A stretch of DNA of 64,000 bases from Cokeromyces recurvatus (taxonomy: Eukaryota; Mucoromycota; Mucoromycetes; Mucorales; Mucoraceae). Positions 1 through 10,791 of this stretch are shown here, piece by piece. The stretch lies in the NCBI RefSeq assembly GCF_025118155.1, contig NW_026251400.1, positions 186,001-250,000 of the forward strand, read 5' to 3'. A program made the position numbers and the translations under genes. The notes beneath the pieces were generated by a model, which saw nothing but the letters and a program-made list of their open reading frames with translations, did no database searches and was not told the DNA's origin. Numbering within the stretch: the first letter of the stretch is position 1; each line of letters starts with the position of its first letter.

Positions 1-1
1 T

Positions 2-1953
2 ATGATGAGTTCTTCTCAAGATCTCGGTATGTCTCATAGTCCAGGTGACTTTTCACTACCTCCTTCTTTTAATGCACAGCAACAACAACAACAACAACAT
101 CATCATCACAATAACAGCAGTATAGGTTCACTTTCTTCATTATTTGGAAGAAGCTTGAATAATTCAAATGGAAAGTTATCCCAATCTTCTTCTTCAATTT
201 CTCGTAGCATGAATACAAACACGACTAAACCTAAAAACCATTTGTCCAAAACGAATTCAACCTTTGTTTTAAGATTTCTGATTCATGAAAACCTTCAAAA
301 ATTATTAGCCACAAAAGCATTTGAAGATGATTTTTTATTTTTTAATATTGGTTCTAGTTTCATTTGGGTCGATTCAAAGAGTAAACCAAAGGTAAATCTA
401 TAGATTAAGTATGATTTATTATTAATTAACTTGGATGCTTCATTTATTAGGAACCTTTGTCTAGAATTGTATTTTCGAAATCATATCCAACCTGTCATGA
501 TATTAATGAAACAACACGTTGTGAAGATCACTTGGATATCATTATAGGGTTTTCAACAGGTGACATCATTTGGTATGATCCTCTCAGTTGTAAATATGTT
601 CGGCTTAATAAAGTAGGTTCATTAGTCTCATCACCTGTCACGATGATCAAATGGATTCCAGGCTCTGAACACTTGTTTATTGCTATTTTTAAAAATGGAA
701 CAGCATTAGTTATGGATAAAGATCGTGATGATCAAACATTTAATGCTCCTGAGCCTTCTTCATGGTCAGAGACTCAATTTCATCCTATTCGACCTCATCG
801 AAGTAATAAATATAATCCTGTTTCATTTTGGAGAATCAGTAAACAAGGATTGACAGACATTGCATTTTCACCCGATGGAGTCTATATGGCACTTACAGGG
901 ATGGATGGTCAATTACGAATCATTGATTATAGGAGTGAAAGGTAAAAAAAAAAAAAAAAAATGAATGGAATAAAATGAATATTGTCATAAACTAGATTCA
1001 TGAATTTACATGTCTCTTATTTACAGGTTAATTGATGTATTTTCAAGTTATTATGGTAAATTAAACTGTGTTGATTGGAGTCCAGATGGACGTTATATAT
1101 TAGTAAGCAAGCAAAAAAAAAATGTGTATATACATATTTATATACATATAAGGGGAAGAGGAATAGACATGGCTAATTTATACTGATTTATTTTGGCATA
1201 AAGACGGGTGGTGAGGATGATCTTGTCACTTTATGGTCTTTTGTTGAAAAAAGACTTGTAGCTAGATGCCAAGGTCATAGGTCATGGGTTACAGGAGTTG
1301 CCTTTGATAAATGGAGATGCGACGATCAAAATTATCGTTTTGGTAGTGTAGGCGAGGATTGCAATTTAATTTTATGGGATTTTTCTTATAGTGCATTACA
1401 AAAGCCTAAACATGTAAAGTAGATGGATAAAAAAAGAAAAAGAAAAAAAAACTAATTTTTTTCTATATTATAGCCACGAATAATTGCATCTTCTCCTCCA
1501 AAGCATGTTAACAACTTGGTCATATCTGTTACACCTTCACCTTCCCCACAACAAACAGCGCCTGTTGAGCGTAAAAAATCTCTCAAGAACCATCGTCTTT
1601 TCCGTGGATTCACATCATCTGATACCAATTCTTCTACTACAAATAATAATCAAAATGTTTCAACAAATAACTCTACACCAAATGGATCTTTTAGTAGTCG
1701 GTTTAGAAAGAGGTCATCGAGATCAAATAGCTTTTTCAGTCATGATTATTCTGATGATGTCATTATGGAAGATCAAATTAAACATTATTTGCCTGTATAT
1801 CATCCACCTCTTAAAAAGAATCAATCTGCTATTTTACAACCTACAACCATAAAGGCAATTCATGCAGATCCTTGTTTATCACTTCAGTTTAGAGAACGTA
1901 CATTAGTGACTACAGATAGAAGAGGTAGAATTCGTATTTGGGGCAGGCCCTAA
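2..1953 (+). CDS. creC: WD40-repeat protein of the WDR20/CreC family (5' end may be cut by window edge)
   Basis: Five exons: 2-391, 451-941, 1027-1102, 1204-1413 and 1474-1953, all joined in frame by GT-AG introns. The N-terminus is Ser/Gln/His-rich and low-complexity. It is followed by beta-propeller repeats with typical WD40 strings such as [20 protein letters not shown], then [16 protein letters not shown], then DDLVTLWSF and a last blade ending RIRIWGRP. A Ser/Asn-rich, basic insert sits before the last blade, as in WDR20 and Aspergillus CreC. Family knowledge: WDR20 and CreC activate USP12/46 (CreB) deubiquitinases, and in filamentous fungi this pair acts in carbon catabolite control. 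The first ATG is base 2, so the true start could lie outside the window. The gene is convergent with the next gene (156 bp apart). Confidence is high for the family and moderate for the 5' end. Confidence 0.85.
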
Positions 1954-2108
1954 AGGAAAACACACACACACACAAAAATAGACACTGTATTTGTATAATT
2001 AAAATAAAAGAGAAGTCTTGATTTTCATTTATATCTTTCTTGTCCCTCTCTTCCCCCTCCCCTTTTATATATAATATGAACATTGTTAAATAAATAAATG
2101 TATGCAAT

Positions 2109-3171
2109 TTATGTCAATTTTAAAGCACCTTCTTGCTTTTTTCTAATAGATGTAATTTGACCTAGCACAGCACGCTTTAAGAACATGGAACTCATATTAC
2201 AAATGTCTTCAATCATGTCTATTGCAGAAAATTCTATTAATGTTTGAGCATATTTGCTCGTTAATAGCAGTAAGAGCTGCATGGAACCTTTGTCCTTTGG
2301 ATGCTCTTGTACTATTGCTCGTACAGGCTGAATCAGATCAAAAAGAGTCTCCCTTGTAAACTGGATGAAAGGTTGAACACTTAGGATGGTGTTGATGACT
2401 TGGAAAACAGTATCATTCCAAGGTCTCAAGTAGTTGCGGTTATTACTTGAAATAATTCTATTCTGTTTACTACTAAAATAGATCTCACCATCTGATAACA
2501 GTATCCTTAATAACGAAAGCCTTTGAGAAGAACTTAATTCTTGCAGGGATTTTACAATGACTTCCACCTTTAATTTGGATAAATCGGATTGGAAAAGTAG
2601 AGGAACTATTAAACCATTAATAACGCATTGTCCTTTTCTCATGGATAGTTGTATAATACTGTTCATTAATAATCGCGAAGCACTTGATGATAAGGCCATA
2701 ATCTATATGTATATACATATACATATAGGGTTATGTTAGAGTTTATGTCTAAGTTCAGATGAAAACAAAAAGGTAATAACTTACTTTTACATAGGCTGTT
2801 GAATAAATAAGTAATACAGCATTTTCATTTGATATAGTCTCTGTATCGGCAATCATTTTTAATAAATCGGCTGTTACATCTTCTGGCCAAGTTATAAAAT
2901 CAAGGCATGTTAAGACTGACTGTAGCTATAATGAAATGTAAATTCCTAATCAGTTTAAATTTTGATACACATATATAAATATGTGTGTGTTTACTTGATT
3001 TTCCGGTAATTTGATGAGTGTTTCAAAAGTTGGTAATTTCGTTTGTGAACTATTATCAGAACTTAATTTGAGTGATTCAATCAGTAAAGTTAAATCTGGT
3101 ACATCTTCATCCATAGGAGTAGCTACATCAGTTGATTTTACAATTTTGTTTATATCTTTTTGAATTGACAT
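2109..3171 (-). CDS. FANCE: FANCE-like Fanconi anaemia core-complex subunit
   Basis: Three exons on the minus strand (3171-2995, 2925-2785, 2702-2109) give about 303 residues, all introns in phase 0. The protein is all-helical with no transmembrane segment. Its second half resembles, from memory, the C-terminal helical-repeat domain of human FANCE: SSSASRLLMNSIIQL (human TSSASRLLTTALTSF), PWNDTVFQVINTIL (human PWKEETFLVLQSLL) and LLLLTSKYAQTLI (human LMLTVMTKYQANI), in the same order and with similar spacing. Human FANCE is about 540 residues, so this would be a reduced form keeping mainly the part that binds FANCC and FANCD2. Expected role: substrate adaptor for FANCD2 monoubiquitination in interstrand-crosslink repair. 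The assignment rests on remembered similarity and has not been searched. Confidence 0.6.
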
Positions 3172-3619
3172 GATGGGCTTAATTGTCTTGCTAGTATTGT
3201 GTTTTATTATAAAAAAAAAAGTGTTAAGGATTGGGTACTTTAATAAATGAATTACTTTATACTGTAAATAGATAAATGAATAAAAAGGATATGATAATAG
3301 GCTTCAATACTTTCGGATTGTCTAGTGTTGACCATGTTGGTTCAACTTAATTTATAAAGAGTAAATAGTGTGTACGTTATTTTATTTTTAAGCAAAAACA
3401 AAAACAAAAATACCTCGAGATCTTTGACCATTTGCTTGTAAAGCAAGAGTCAAACTGTCAGAAAACTGAAAACCTTGAGCTGTATTTAATAATTTATGGA
3501 TGGATTCTATTTTTTTTGTTTTCTGAAGATCAAAGATTGACATGTAAAAAAAAAAATAAAGAGAAATATAATTTGCCTTGTTTATAGTAGAAATTTATTA
3601 TTATTATTTGTCAGTTCAT
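3172..3619. other. Intergenic stretch with an orphan coding-like exon
   Basis: Between the FANCE-like gene and the RNA ligase gene lies a minus-strand open stretch, 3543-3414. It starts with ATG and encodes 43 residues (MSIFDLQKTKKIESIHKLL and onward, ending NGQRSR) up to a plausible donor at 3413. Composition and codon use look coding, but the phase (one base carried over) does not fit the strong acceptors upstream of the FANCE-like ATG. It could be a first exon of an unmodelled isoform or a small independent gene. No function is proposed. Confidence 0.25.
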
Positions 3620-4499
3620 TTAGAGTCTATTAGTCTCCCAATATTTTTCAAATTCTTCTCGAACTTGAACAATACCCTTCTGGTTTTTGTATTCTTTAAA
3701 CCATTCTGGTTTATCTAAAACACGTTTGCGTAGCCATTCAATATAATCATATGTCTTTTGATATGATATTTTAGGTAGCTTATCTTCTTTAATAGAGATA
3801 TGATCTTCATTATATACGAGTAAATGCTTTGTAACTTCACGATATTCTCTATATTGTAAATATCGATCGTTCTTCATCTTGAACATAAAATCTTTTCCTT
3901 CTTTTTTGCATCGAATAACGACTCCTTCTATTTCCTTATCATTATAACACTGAGTTTGTTGCATTTGTTCTCCAAATTTTCTTACTTCTTTCAACGTGTC
4001 TAATAATATATAGTCAATTGTATGGAATCCAAATTCAATTGCTACTTGCTTTACTGTTGAACTTGGAAGGGTATTTAATTCAGTCAAGTTATAATTAATT
4101 CCATGTAAATAAAGTCCTCGATCTTTACCAGAATAAGGTAGTATATGCTGTTCAAACTCATCATCGCACAACTATAGATGGTTTTTTTTTTAGTACTAAA
4201 GAAGGAATTTACACTTTTTCTTTTCTTTACCTCAGCAACTAGAGTAATGTTTTTGTTATTTAACCAGCTAGCTAGATCCTTTTCAGTTTTATTAACAGAG
4301 GCTAAATGTTTCAATACCCAAGCATATCCTACGCCAGCATGCGTTTTCATGTCTGTTTTCTCGGAAGGAATAGAATGTTTTGATGTTACAATTATACTTT
4401 CATTCGATAAGGCAACAATAAATATAATACATCCATTTTCTTTTGTTGTGATTTCATAAGGGCCCTCAGTCTTTTCTTCTAATTCTGGCCACTATATTG

Positions 4500-4538
<39 letters not shown>

Positions 4539-4889
4539 GTATACATATAAATACATACACACACATATACATATACATATACATATACATATTGAACTTA
4601 CTTGTGTGTATTTACTTTCCAATATGTTGAAAAACTTATCATACCCTCGTACCATAACTTTATAGTCTTTAGTAAACAGTCCTCTAGCCAATGTCGGAAA
4701 TCTGTCTGCCTTTTTCTTATATACACTTTCTCTCATTGTCCAACTTGTCCATACTTGTCCATCTTCTAAAGTAAAATCCCTATTTCGTAATTCTTTTGGT
4801 GATGCATCTTTTAGCTTGTATAGTTTTTCAATTACTTGCTGTGTTTGTTCCGGATCAGGAGGGATTATAGGAATGTCAATATTTGACAT
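3620..4889 (-). CDS. TRL1: tRNA ligase (Trl1-type) adenylyltransferase domain, free-standing
   Basis: Exons 4889-4602, 4491-4231 and 4171-3620 give 366 residues. The sequence matches the N-terminal ligase module of fungal Trl1, which joins tRNA exon halves and HAC1-type mRNA exons. Visible features are the upstream ARGLFT and VMVRGYDKFFN segments, motif I TKENG with the nucleotidyl-accepting lysine, a motif IV-like EGVVIRCK, and motif V-like FMFKMKNDRYLQYREYREVTK. Yeast Trl1 is about 830 residues, with kinase and cyclic phosphodiesterase domains after roughly residue 390. Here the reading frame ends at a clean stop just where the ligase module ends, and nothing like a kinase P-loop follows. 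Intron 1 carries AC/AT microsatellites. The gene is divergent from CGI121 with 160 bp between start codons. Confidence 0.85.
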
Positions 4890-5049
4890 TGTATAATAAT
4901 AATAATAATAATAATTGATAATAAAAAAGGTTAAAATAAAACACCTGAAAATTAAGCTTATTTATTACTACAAATTTCCGGAAAAAAAAAAAAAAAAAAA
5001 TAGTGTGATAATTTTAAATATTCATTTCTTTTTATTTTACGAATAAATA
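4890..5049. promoter_or_regulatory. Short bidirectional promoter between the RNA ligase gene and CGI121
   Basis: Only 160 bp separate the two divergent ATG codons. The region holds an (ATT)n-type run at 4890-4915 and a poly-A tract of about 20 at 4982-5000, typical of nucleosome-excluding fungal promoters. Both flanking genes act on tRNA, so co-expression is plausible but unproven. Confidence 0.5.
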
Positions 5050-5872
5050 ATGGAATCTTACACCTTAGAATTACATCCTTCAACACAAGTATATATCGCT
5101 TTATTTGAAAATGTAAAAAATGCATCAGCTTTAAAGCAACGATTTATTGATCAAGATGCAACTCTCACTTGTTCTTTAATTAACGCTAAATTGGTAATTT
5201 TTTTTTTTTTTTCAACGGGTTTTAAAGTAAACAATCTATTCAAATTGAACCGATCTTCTTTTTCTTTCATATATATATATGTTTGAAAGGTTATTGATAA
5301 ATCTCATATCCTGCTAGCAACAAACAGAGCAGTATCAGACGAAGCAAACGGTACTCGAAAAACACAAAGCATTCATTCGGAAATTCTTTTTAATTTTGGC
5401 ATCATAAATAATGTATTGTATTGTACACGCACATTGTCATGTATTACAGCTAATGCTTTCGTCCTTTTTTTTTTTTTTTTTTAGATTGGTAAAATATTTC
5501 GTACATTTGGTATTACAGACGATACAACCAATATCATTGCTGTTAAAGTAGGAGGCTCAGAAGCTGAGGTAATTGAACAAGCCTTGTTTTTACTCTTGCA
5601 AAATAATTTACGTTTATTATTCTTTATAGGCCGAGTCATTTATGAAGGAAAACATTCAAGGTGATTTAGTGCCTTTAGACAACTTGAAAAATATAACCGA
5701 CTTTAAAGAAATTGAAAAAGTAAGAATCTAACTTATATAGAAAGATAAAAGGGTATGATTGTTACTAATGATGTCGTACAATTAGGTTTATCAAACGGGT
5801 GATCAAGGACAAGATAAAGAAAAGTTACTTTCACTTGTTGCAGGCGGTATAGCTCTTAGAGGCCATACTTAA
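5050..5872 (+). CDS. CGI121: KEOPS complex subunit Cgi121 (TPRKB family)
   Basis: Five exons (5050-5193, 5290-5412, 5485-5568, 5630-5719, 5786-5872) encode 175 residues, close to the 181 of yeast Cgi121. Family hallmarks are the SLINAKLVIDKSHILLATNRAV strand-helix region, the conserved HSEILFNF segment, FRTFGITDDT and a C-terminal LLSLVAGGIALRG. Cgi121 binds Bud32 in the KEOPS/EKC complex, which makes the t6A37 modification of ANN-decoding tRNAs. The protein also recruits tRNA to the complex and is linked to telomere upkeep. No catalytic residues are expected. The 3' end is convergent with the next gene, 97 bp apart. Confidence 0.9.
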
Positions 5873-5969
5873 GAAAGAAAGACATAATAATAATAAGAAT
5901 AAGAATAAAACGTATTGGTTTGTTAGCTGCTCTTTTTTCTTTTCTTTTTTTTTTCATTGTAATTTTTAT

Positions 5970-7301
5970 TTAAAGTTTGCTTTGATTTTGAAGATCACCC
6001 TGGTCAACAATATCTAACGCTAATTTAGCAACTGGTTTGAAACGTGCAGCATAAGACTTGGCTTGAGCAGAGGATGCTTGTTTACGTGCAACACGTGCTG
6101 CAATGCCTTGTAAAATAACTGATAATCGAAAGAAGGAAAATGCAACTGCAAATAGCCAATTCTCTATTGGATAAGGTTGTTGTAGAATAGAACAATAGTG
6201 AGCCATTAATTCATCGGCACCGGGAACAGGTAAAGGTTCTTTTGAATCCTTAAATCCTAGCATGTTATTACCCTCTGGTATATAAAACGGTTGAAGTAAA
6301 TTTGAAAGGTCAGAAAGTGGATGTCCAATGGTTGAAAGTTCCCAATCAAGTACACCAATGACTCTAGAGTCTGTAGGATGAAAAATTAGATTATCAATCT
6401 TAAAATCACCATGAACAATAGTAGCTTGATCCTTGACTTGATTTCTTTTAAACCATTGAAACATATCATTTAACCGAGGAATGGATCCAACTACTTCTTT
6501 TGTATCTTGATCTTGAACAGCTCCTTGTGCTTGAGACACTTTACTCAAGGATTTCATTTGTCGATCATAAAACCCTGAGCTTCGACCATACTTTTCCAAT
6601 CCAATTGCTTTAAAATTAACTCGATGTAACTTGGCTAATGTTTCTATAGCAGAGTACCAACTTTTTTTTTCATACAATACAATGATTAACGTTTTTTTAT
6701 TTATTTATCTAAGTTATTCCACCTCACACATGAATATACTTACAGTGCTTTACGTTCTTCAAAAGGTAAATCAAGCATTCGACAATCTTCAAAAATTCGA
6801 CCCTTTAAAAACTCCATCACATAGAAGGCTGTACCAATCACATCACAATCCTCACAAAGAACATAGACTTTAGGAACAGGCACATCTGTTTGAGTACCTA
6901 AAGCATAAAGTATACGATATTCTCTTTCAATAGCATGTGCAGTACTTGAAAGTAAAGTTCCTGGAGGCTTTTTGCGAAGTACATATTGTTGTTGACTTTT
7001 TTTTTTTTTTTTTTTGCAACATAAATCAATTATTCATAATCTAATATATACTCAAAATACTTACTTGCCATCCTTTAGAAGATATGTTGGATTAGACTGT
7101 CCAAATTGAAATTGACTAATAGACAAAGGTGCTTTAAAACTTGAGACATGTTCTAAAAGATAGGCTTCCAGCTTTTCATGATTTAATTCATGTCTATACA
7201 TAGTTTGTTTAGATGAAAAAAATACATATGTGTGTGTTATTTACATGTATAACTGGTTACCCTTCACGTATATTAGAAGTGGATTGACCTTTGTTTGTCA
7301 T
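5970..7301 (-). CDS. Aminoglycoside-phosphotransferase-fold kinase (ACAD10/11 N-domain type) with PTS1
   Basis: Exons 7301-7261, 7193-7065, 6995-6744 and 6660-5970 give 370 residues. The APH fold is complete: nucleotide-loop region FGQSNPTYLL, YVLRKKPPG (ATP lysine), the helix with AIEREYRIL, catalytic loop HGDFKIDNLIFHP, and the IGVLDWELSTIGHPLSDL motif carrying the second metal-binding Asp. This arrangement is the one seen in the kinase domain fused to acyl-CoA dehydrogenase in ACAD10/11, but no dehydrogenase domain follows. The protein ends SKL, a canonical type 1 peroxisomal import signal. I infer a peroxisomal kinase for hydroxylated acyl groups, by analogy with ACAD11 work on 4-hydroxy acids. 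The substrate is not proven. Confidence 0.8.
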
Positions 7302-7335
7302 CTTTTATATTTGTATTTGTATATTTAAAAAAAGC

Positions 7336-7383
<48 letters not shown>

Positions 7384-7709
7384 AATAGAAATTAAAATAA
7401 ATATATTCTGTTTTTTCTCATATTTTAAATTGGGATTGTTGCTTATGTAAAGCCTTACATTTAGTCACATGATGCATACTACCATTGTGGTACAACAATA
7501 ACTGACAGAATAAAATACACTAAAAGAATAAAGCCCAGGGATACAATATTATAAAAAAAAAAAGGAGAGAAAAAGAGAAAATAGCATTATTAATTAGTAT
7601 AAATCAAGCTGACAGGATAAATAGCATACATTCATGTTAAATTTACTTATTTAAATGAGTATATTCAAATTTACTCCTTTTTGTTGCCTTTTTCTATTTC
7701 ATTGTTAAT
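7302..7709. repeat. Divergent intergenic region with (AAAG)n microsatellite
   Basis: A tetranucleotide AAAG/GAAA tract runs from about 7336 to 7385 just upstream of the kinase start codon. The rest is AT-rich with short A-runs. I see no gene here. It serves as the promoter region for the kinase (minus) and the seven-helix protein (plus). Confidence 0.6.
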
Positions 7710-9134
7710 ATGACCCATCTTAGTGACTATAGTTTTTTACGTATGTTATATGAGATATAGAATGACATATATCCGTTACTAATATTTACACACTATATAA
7801 AAATAGAAAGAGCAATAGGATTAAGTTATGTTTTGATTTGGTTAATTTATAGAATACATACAACAGAAGGATTTGAATGTTTACATTTCTCAAAATTCAA
7901 AAAAGGGGAATTAAAAAGTATTGTAACAGCCTTAATATTATTTATGATACCATTTCAACTCTATTATGGTAAAAGCAGACTTTTCTTTTTATATACATAT
8001 TTATTACATCTGTTATTCTTTACTATTCACTTCTTTTGTTGAATAGATATTATATCTTGTAAAATTAAATATGAAGAAGGCTTCGTTCAATTATTGGGTC
8101 ATATTGTAACAAAACCTGAATCTTTGTGGACAGAAGCAGACAGAGTATTAGTTAATCCAACAGGTAATATTCATTCGTACTTTCTTTTTATTAGTGAATA
8201 GATGTTTATAGGCCTCTATTTATATTTGTATTCCTATTTATATTTGTATTTATTTTTATACTTATATACACAGACTATAGCTTATGCATTGGATTCTCTT
8301 TACAAATGTATATATTCATATTTATTCATTTATTCCCATATATTGAAATGTATCATTTTATAGTGGAACTTTATTTTTATTACAATGCTTTTGGAAATAT
8401 CTTGCTAAATTTGTAGCAAGAGCAAAATTTATGAGTAGTAGAGAATTCAAGTTTTATGTCATAATGTGAATATTATACGTTTAAGCATATAGATGTATAT
8501 CACTCATATTATTTATTCTATTTGATGACATTATAGGACGATCGTGAATATTATTTTATTTCCAGTTTTACAATATAATTTCACTAGAGATATTTATAAT
8601 TTTACTTTTAAAGAAATCATGCCTCAATTAGTGTATGGTTGTGGTATGTTCTATAAAATAAGAATATAAAATAAGAATATAACTTTATAAAATTTACATA
8701 GAAATGTTGGTCATTTCACTCTTGGGTGGCGTTTCTCATTTTAGATTTAAAAAGTTACTAAGAAATAGCAAAGATCAAAATGATTTACAATTTATTACAA
8801 CTAAAATTCAATACTTTCAAGATCTGAACTTGATTCTTTCTGTCACTTTATTTATCTTTTCTTGTTGCTTTATCATCATTAGTGCAGACGGTTTAACAAA
8901 TATGAAAACGATGAATCGAAACAAGTTCCTTTCAGATTTATTTATTTGTAACAGTAAATGTCTGCAGTTATTATACCCCCCCCTCCCTCAAAAGAAAAGA
9001 AAAATATATATGCATATATAAATTAGTAGAAATATTTACATATTATTTAAATTCTAGTTAACAGTTTATGTATTGTCATTTGGATTATTGTCATATTAAT
9101 ATTTCATCCAGCAAAGCATAGTACGAGGAAATGA
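7710..9134 (+). CDS. Orphan seven-transmembrane (GPCR-like) protein, eight exons
   Basis: I built this from short exons: 7710-7740, 7807-7968, 8047-8163, 8274-8307, 8364-8465, 8537-8643, 8702-8953 and 9058-9134. Together they give exactly 294 codons (293 residues) with every junction in frame. The translation shows seven hydrophobic spans, for example AIGLSYVLIWLIY, SIVTALILFMIPFQLYY, CIGFSLQIGTLFLLQCFW, FYVIMTIVNIILFPVLQY, LVYGCEMLVISLLGGV, LNLILSVTLFIFSCCFIII and SLCIVIWIIVILIF. Basic loops (ARAKFMSSREFK, FRFKKLLRNSK) suit a cytoplasmic side. I do not recognise the family; topology fits a fungal GPCR-like receptor. Exon 4 is only 34 nt. Alternative exon choices exist, but none other that I tried keeps all seven helices. 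Confidence 0.6.
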
Positions 9135-10265
9135 AAAATATAATTATTAACAAAAGGACATTGACATTATCATAACGAGTTTTAACTAAAGAGAAGTAGT
9201 ATGCTTTTTTTTTATTGTTATTATGATAAAGTTTTAGGAGTAACCTCCTATTAGGAATTTTATATGGTGAATAAAAAAAAAAGGTAGAAAGAAAGAGAGA
9301 GGGAGGGAGAAGAAGATGTTATGATTTGATATTAAATAACACTAATTTGACTACCATTTGAAATAAGATAAACAGATTTTAACTACCTTCTAATTTACTT
9401 TCAGATTTAAAGAACCTGGACAAAGAATATCAAAGAAGAAGGGATTTTCCAACTTATTTGTATATACCTTTTTTATGATTATCTATGAATTTAAAGACAT
9501 TGTACACACTTTATACTAAATATAATTCAGTCGTGGCTATTGCTTTTTTCTATTTTCTCCTCTCTGATCTCAGATAGTCTTGTATAATAAAAACTTGTAT
9601 CATACAAAATCATAAATAAAAGAATTGTCCTTTAGAACTATTGTTTGATTTCAGCGACTTTATTAGTATTTTTATATTTATTTATTTATTTACTGATAAC
9701 TTAATAGAGATATCGCAAGCAGATCAGTATTTAAGAAGCCTCATATTGAATGCCTATCAAATCTATCATCATCCCTAAGCTACCACTCATGTCAATCTTC
9801 TTTTTTTCTACGCGCTTTATGAATCAAGAGTACAAATTCATAGATAAATATACACGGTTAATAATAATTAAAATTCCAATCCTTTTTCTCATGAAAAAGA
9901 ATAAAATAAATCAAGATATTTGACTATTGAAGTGCAATGAATAGTTTGTTATCTTTCTCTCTCTCTGTGTGTGTCTCTTTTGTAAATAATAACCTAACAG
10001 AATTTTTGCTCTTAAATCCTACAAAATCTGCTCTTTCTTGTTGGATTTTGAAATGTGAAATTTTGTTTCCACCTCTAGTTAGTGCATAAATAAAAGTCAA
10101 TATCAAATGAAGGATTATATAAAGATATCAATTATAATCTGTGGCTATTCATATTTAATTGATTCCTATTTGTACAGTGGCTTGCATCTTTTATAAACAG
10201 TTCTAAATATTTCTTGACTTTCTTTTTTTTTCAATCTACTCTTATTATCAATAAACATTAATTCT

Positions 10266-10395
10266 CTATTCTATGATTCTGTGCTGATGGAAGGTAGCAC
10301 AGAGTTCCCCCATCGGATGCACTATACAGACGGGGCGATTTACAGTGCTATTCATAGCCCGGCTTAAAACAGGCTCCCCACGTTTCCTGAAAAAA
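10266..10395. other. GC-rich island with hairpin, unassigned
   Basis: About 130 bp near 50% GC stand out in DNA of roughly 25% GC. A perfect 8-bp stem, TCTGTGCT (10278-10285) with AGCACAGA (10296-10303), encloses a 10-nt loop. Further C-runs and G-runs (CCCCC at about 10306-10310, GGGG at about 10334) could pair. Neither strand gives a recognisable protein. It could be a structured non-coding RNA or a fragment of a repeat. I could not match it to tRNA, 5S, snRNA or SRP RNA. Confidence 0.35.
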
Positions 10396-10521
10396 AGGGA
10401 AAAAAGAAAAAAGAAAAAAGAGGGGAAATTAAAAATGAGTGCCTTTTTATATCTTTTCATAATGAAATGTTACACAAGTGACTACTACTTGTACGTTTAT
10501 TATAAATAAAAAAAGCAACTA

Positions 10522-10791
10522 ATGAGACCGAACAATAGTTCTAAAATCGAATATTTTATGAATGAGTTGAAGTTGATAAGAATTGTTAAAGAAGTAGTCT
10601 GTGATAGGATGTGAATCATAAAAGTGTTAGTTAACGACCGAATAAAATACGTTACAGTTAATAAAGTGTTAGATGTTTTAGTATTATTGAATGAAGTAGA
10701 TCAAGAGGATCTAGATAAAATTCCTTGAATAATTTTACGATCTGCTTGTTTAATTAAGAAACATGGCATTATAAGTCTGCTTTGTTCATAA
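10522..10791 (+). pseudogene. Coding relic interrupted by two in-frame TGA codons
   Basis: From ATG 10522 to TAA 10791 the frame runs 90 codons with only two stops, both TGA (10612-10614 and 10726-10728). In DNA this AT-rich, chance would give many TAA/TAG stops in 90 codons. The conceptual product has a normal amino-acid mix, with segments such as FMNELKLIRIVKEVV, VLDVLVLLNEVDQEDLDK and ILRSACLIKKHG. Both TGA codons could derive from CGA (Arg) by a single C-to-T change. I do not recognise the family. Confidence 0.4.

Noticed and set aside
3172..3320. Joining the orphan exon 3543-3414 to the FANCE-like gene
   Set aside because: Good acceptors give the wrong phase or a stop; the only phase-compatible AG lacks a pyrimidine tract and would translate a poly-T run.
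10266..10395. RNase P-like CCGGCTTA string in the GC-rich island
   Set aside because: Only this one short match to the conserved RNase P end exists; the other conserved regions are absent and the eukaryotic form differs.
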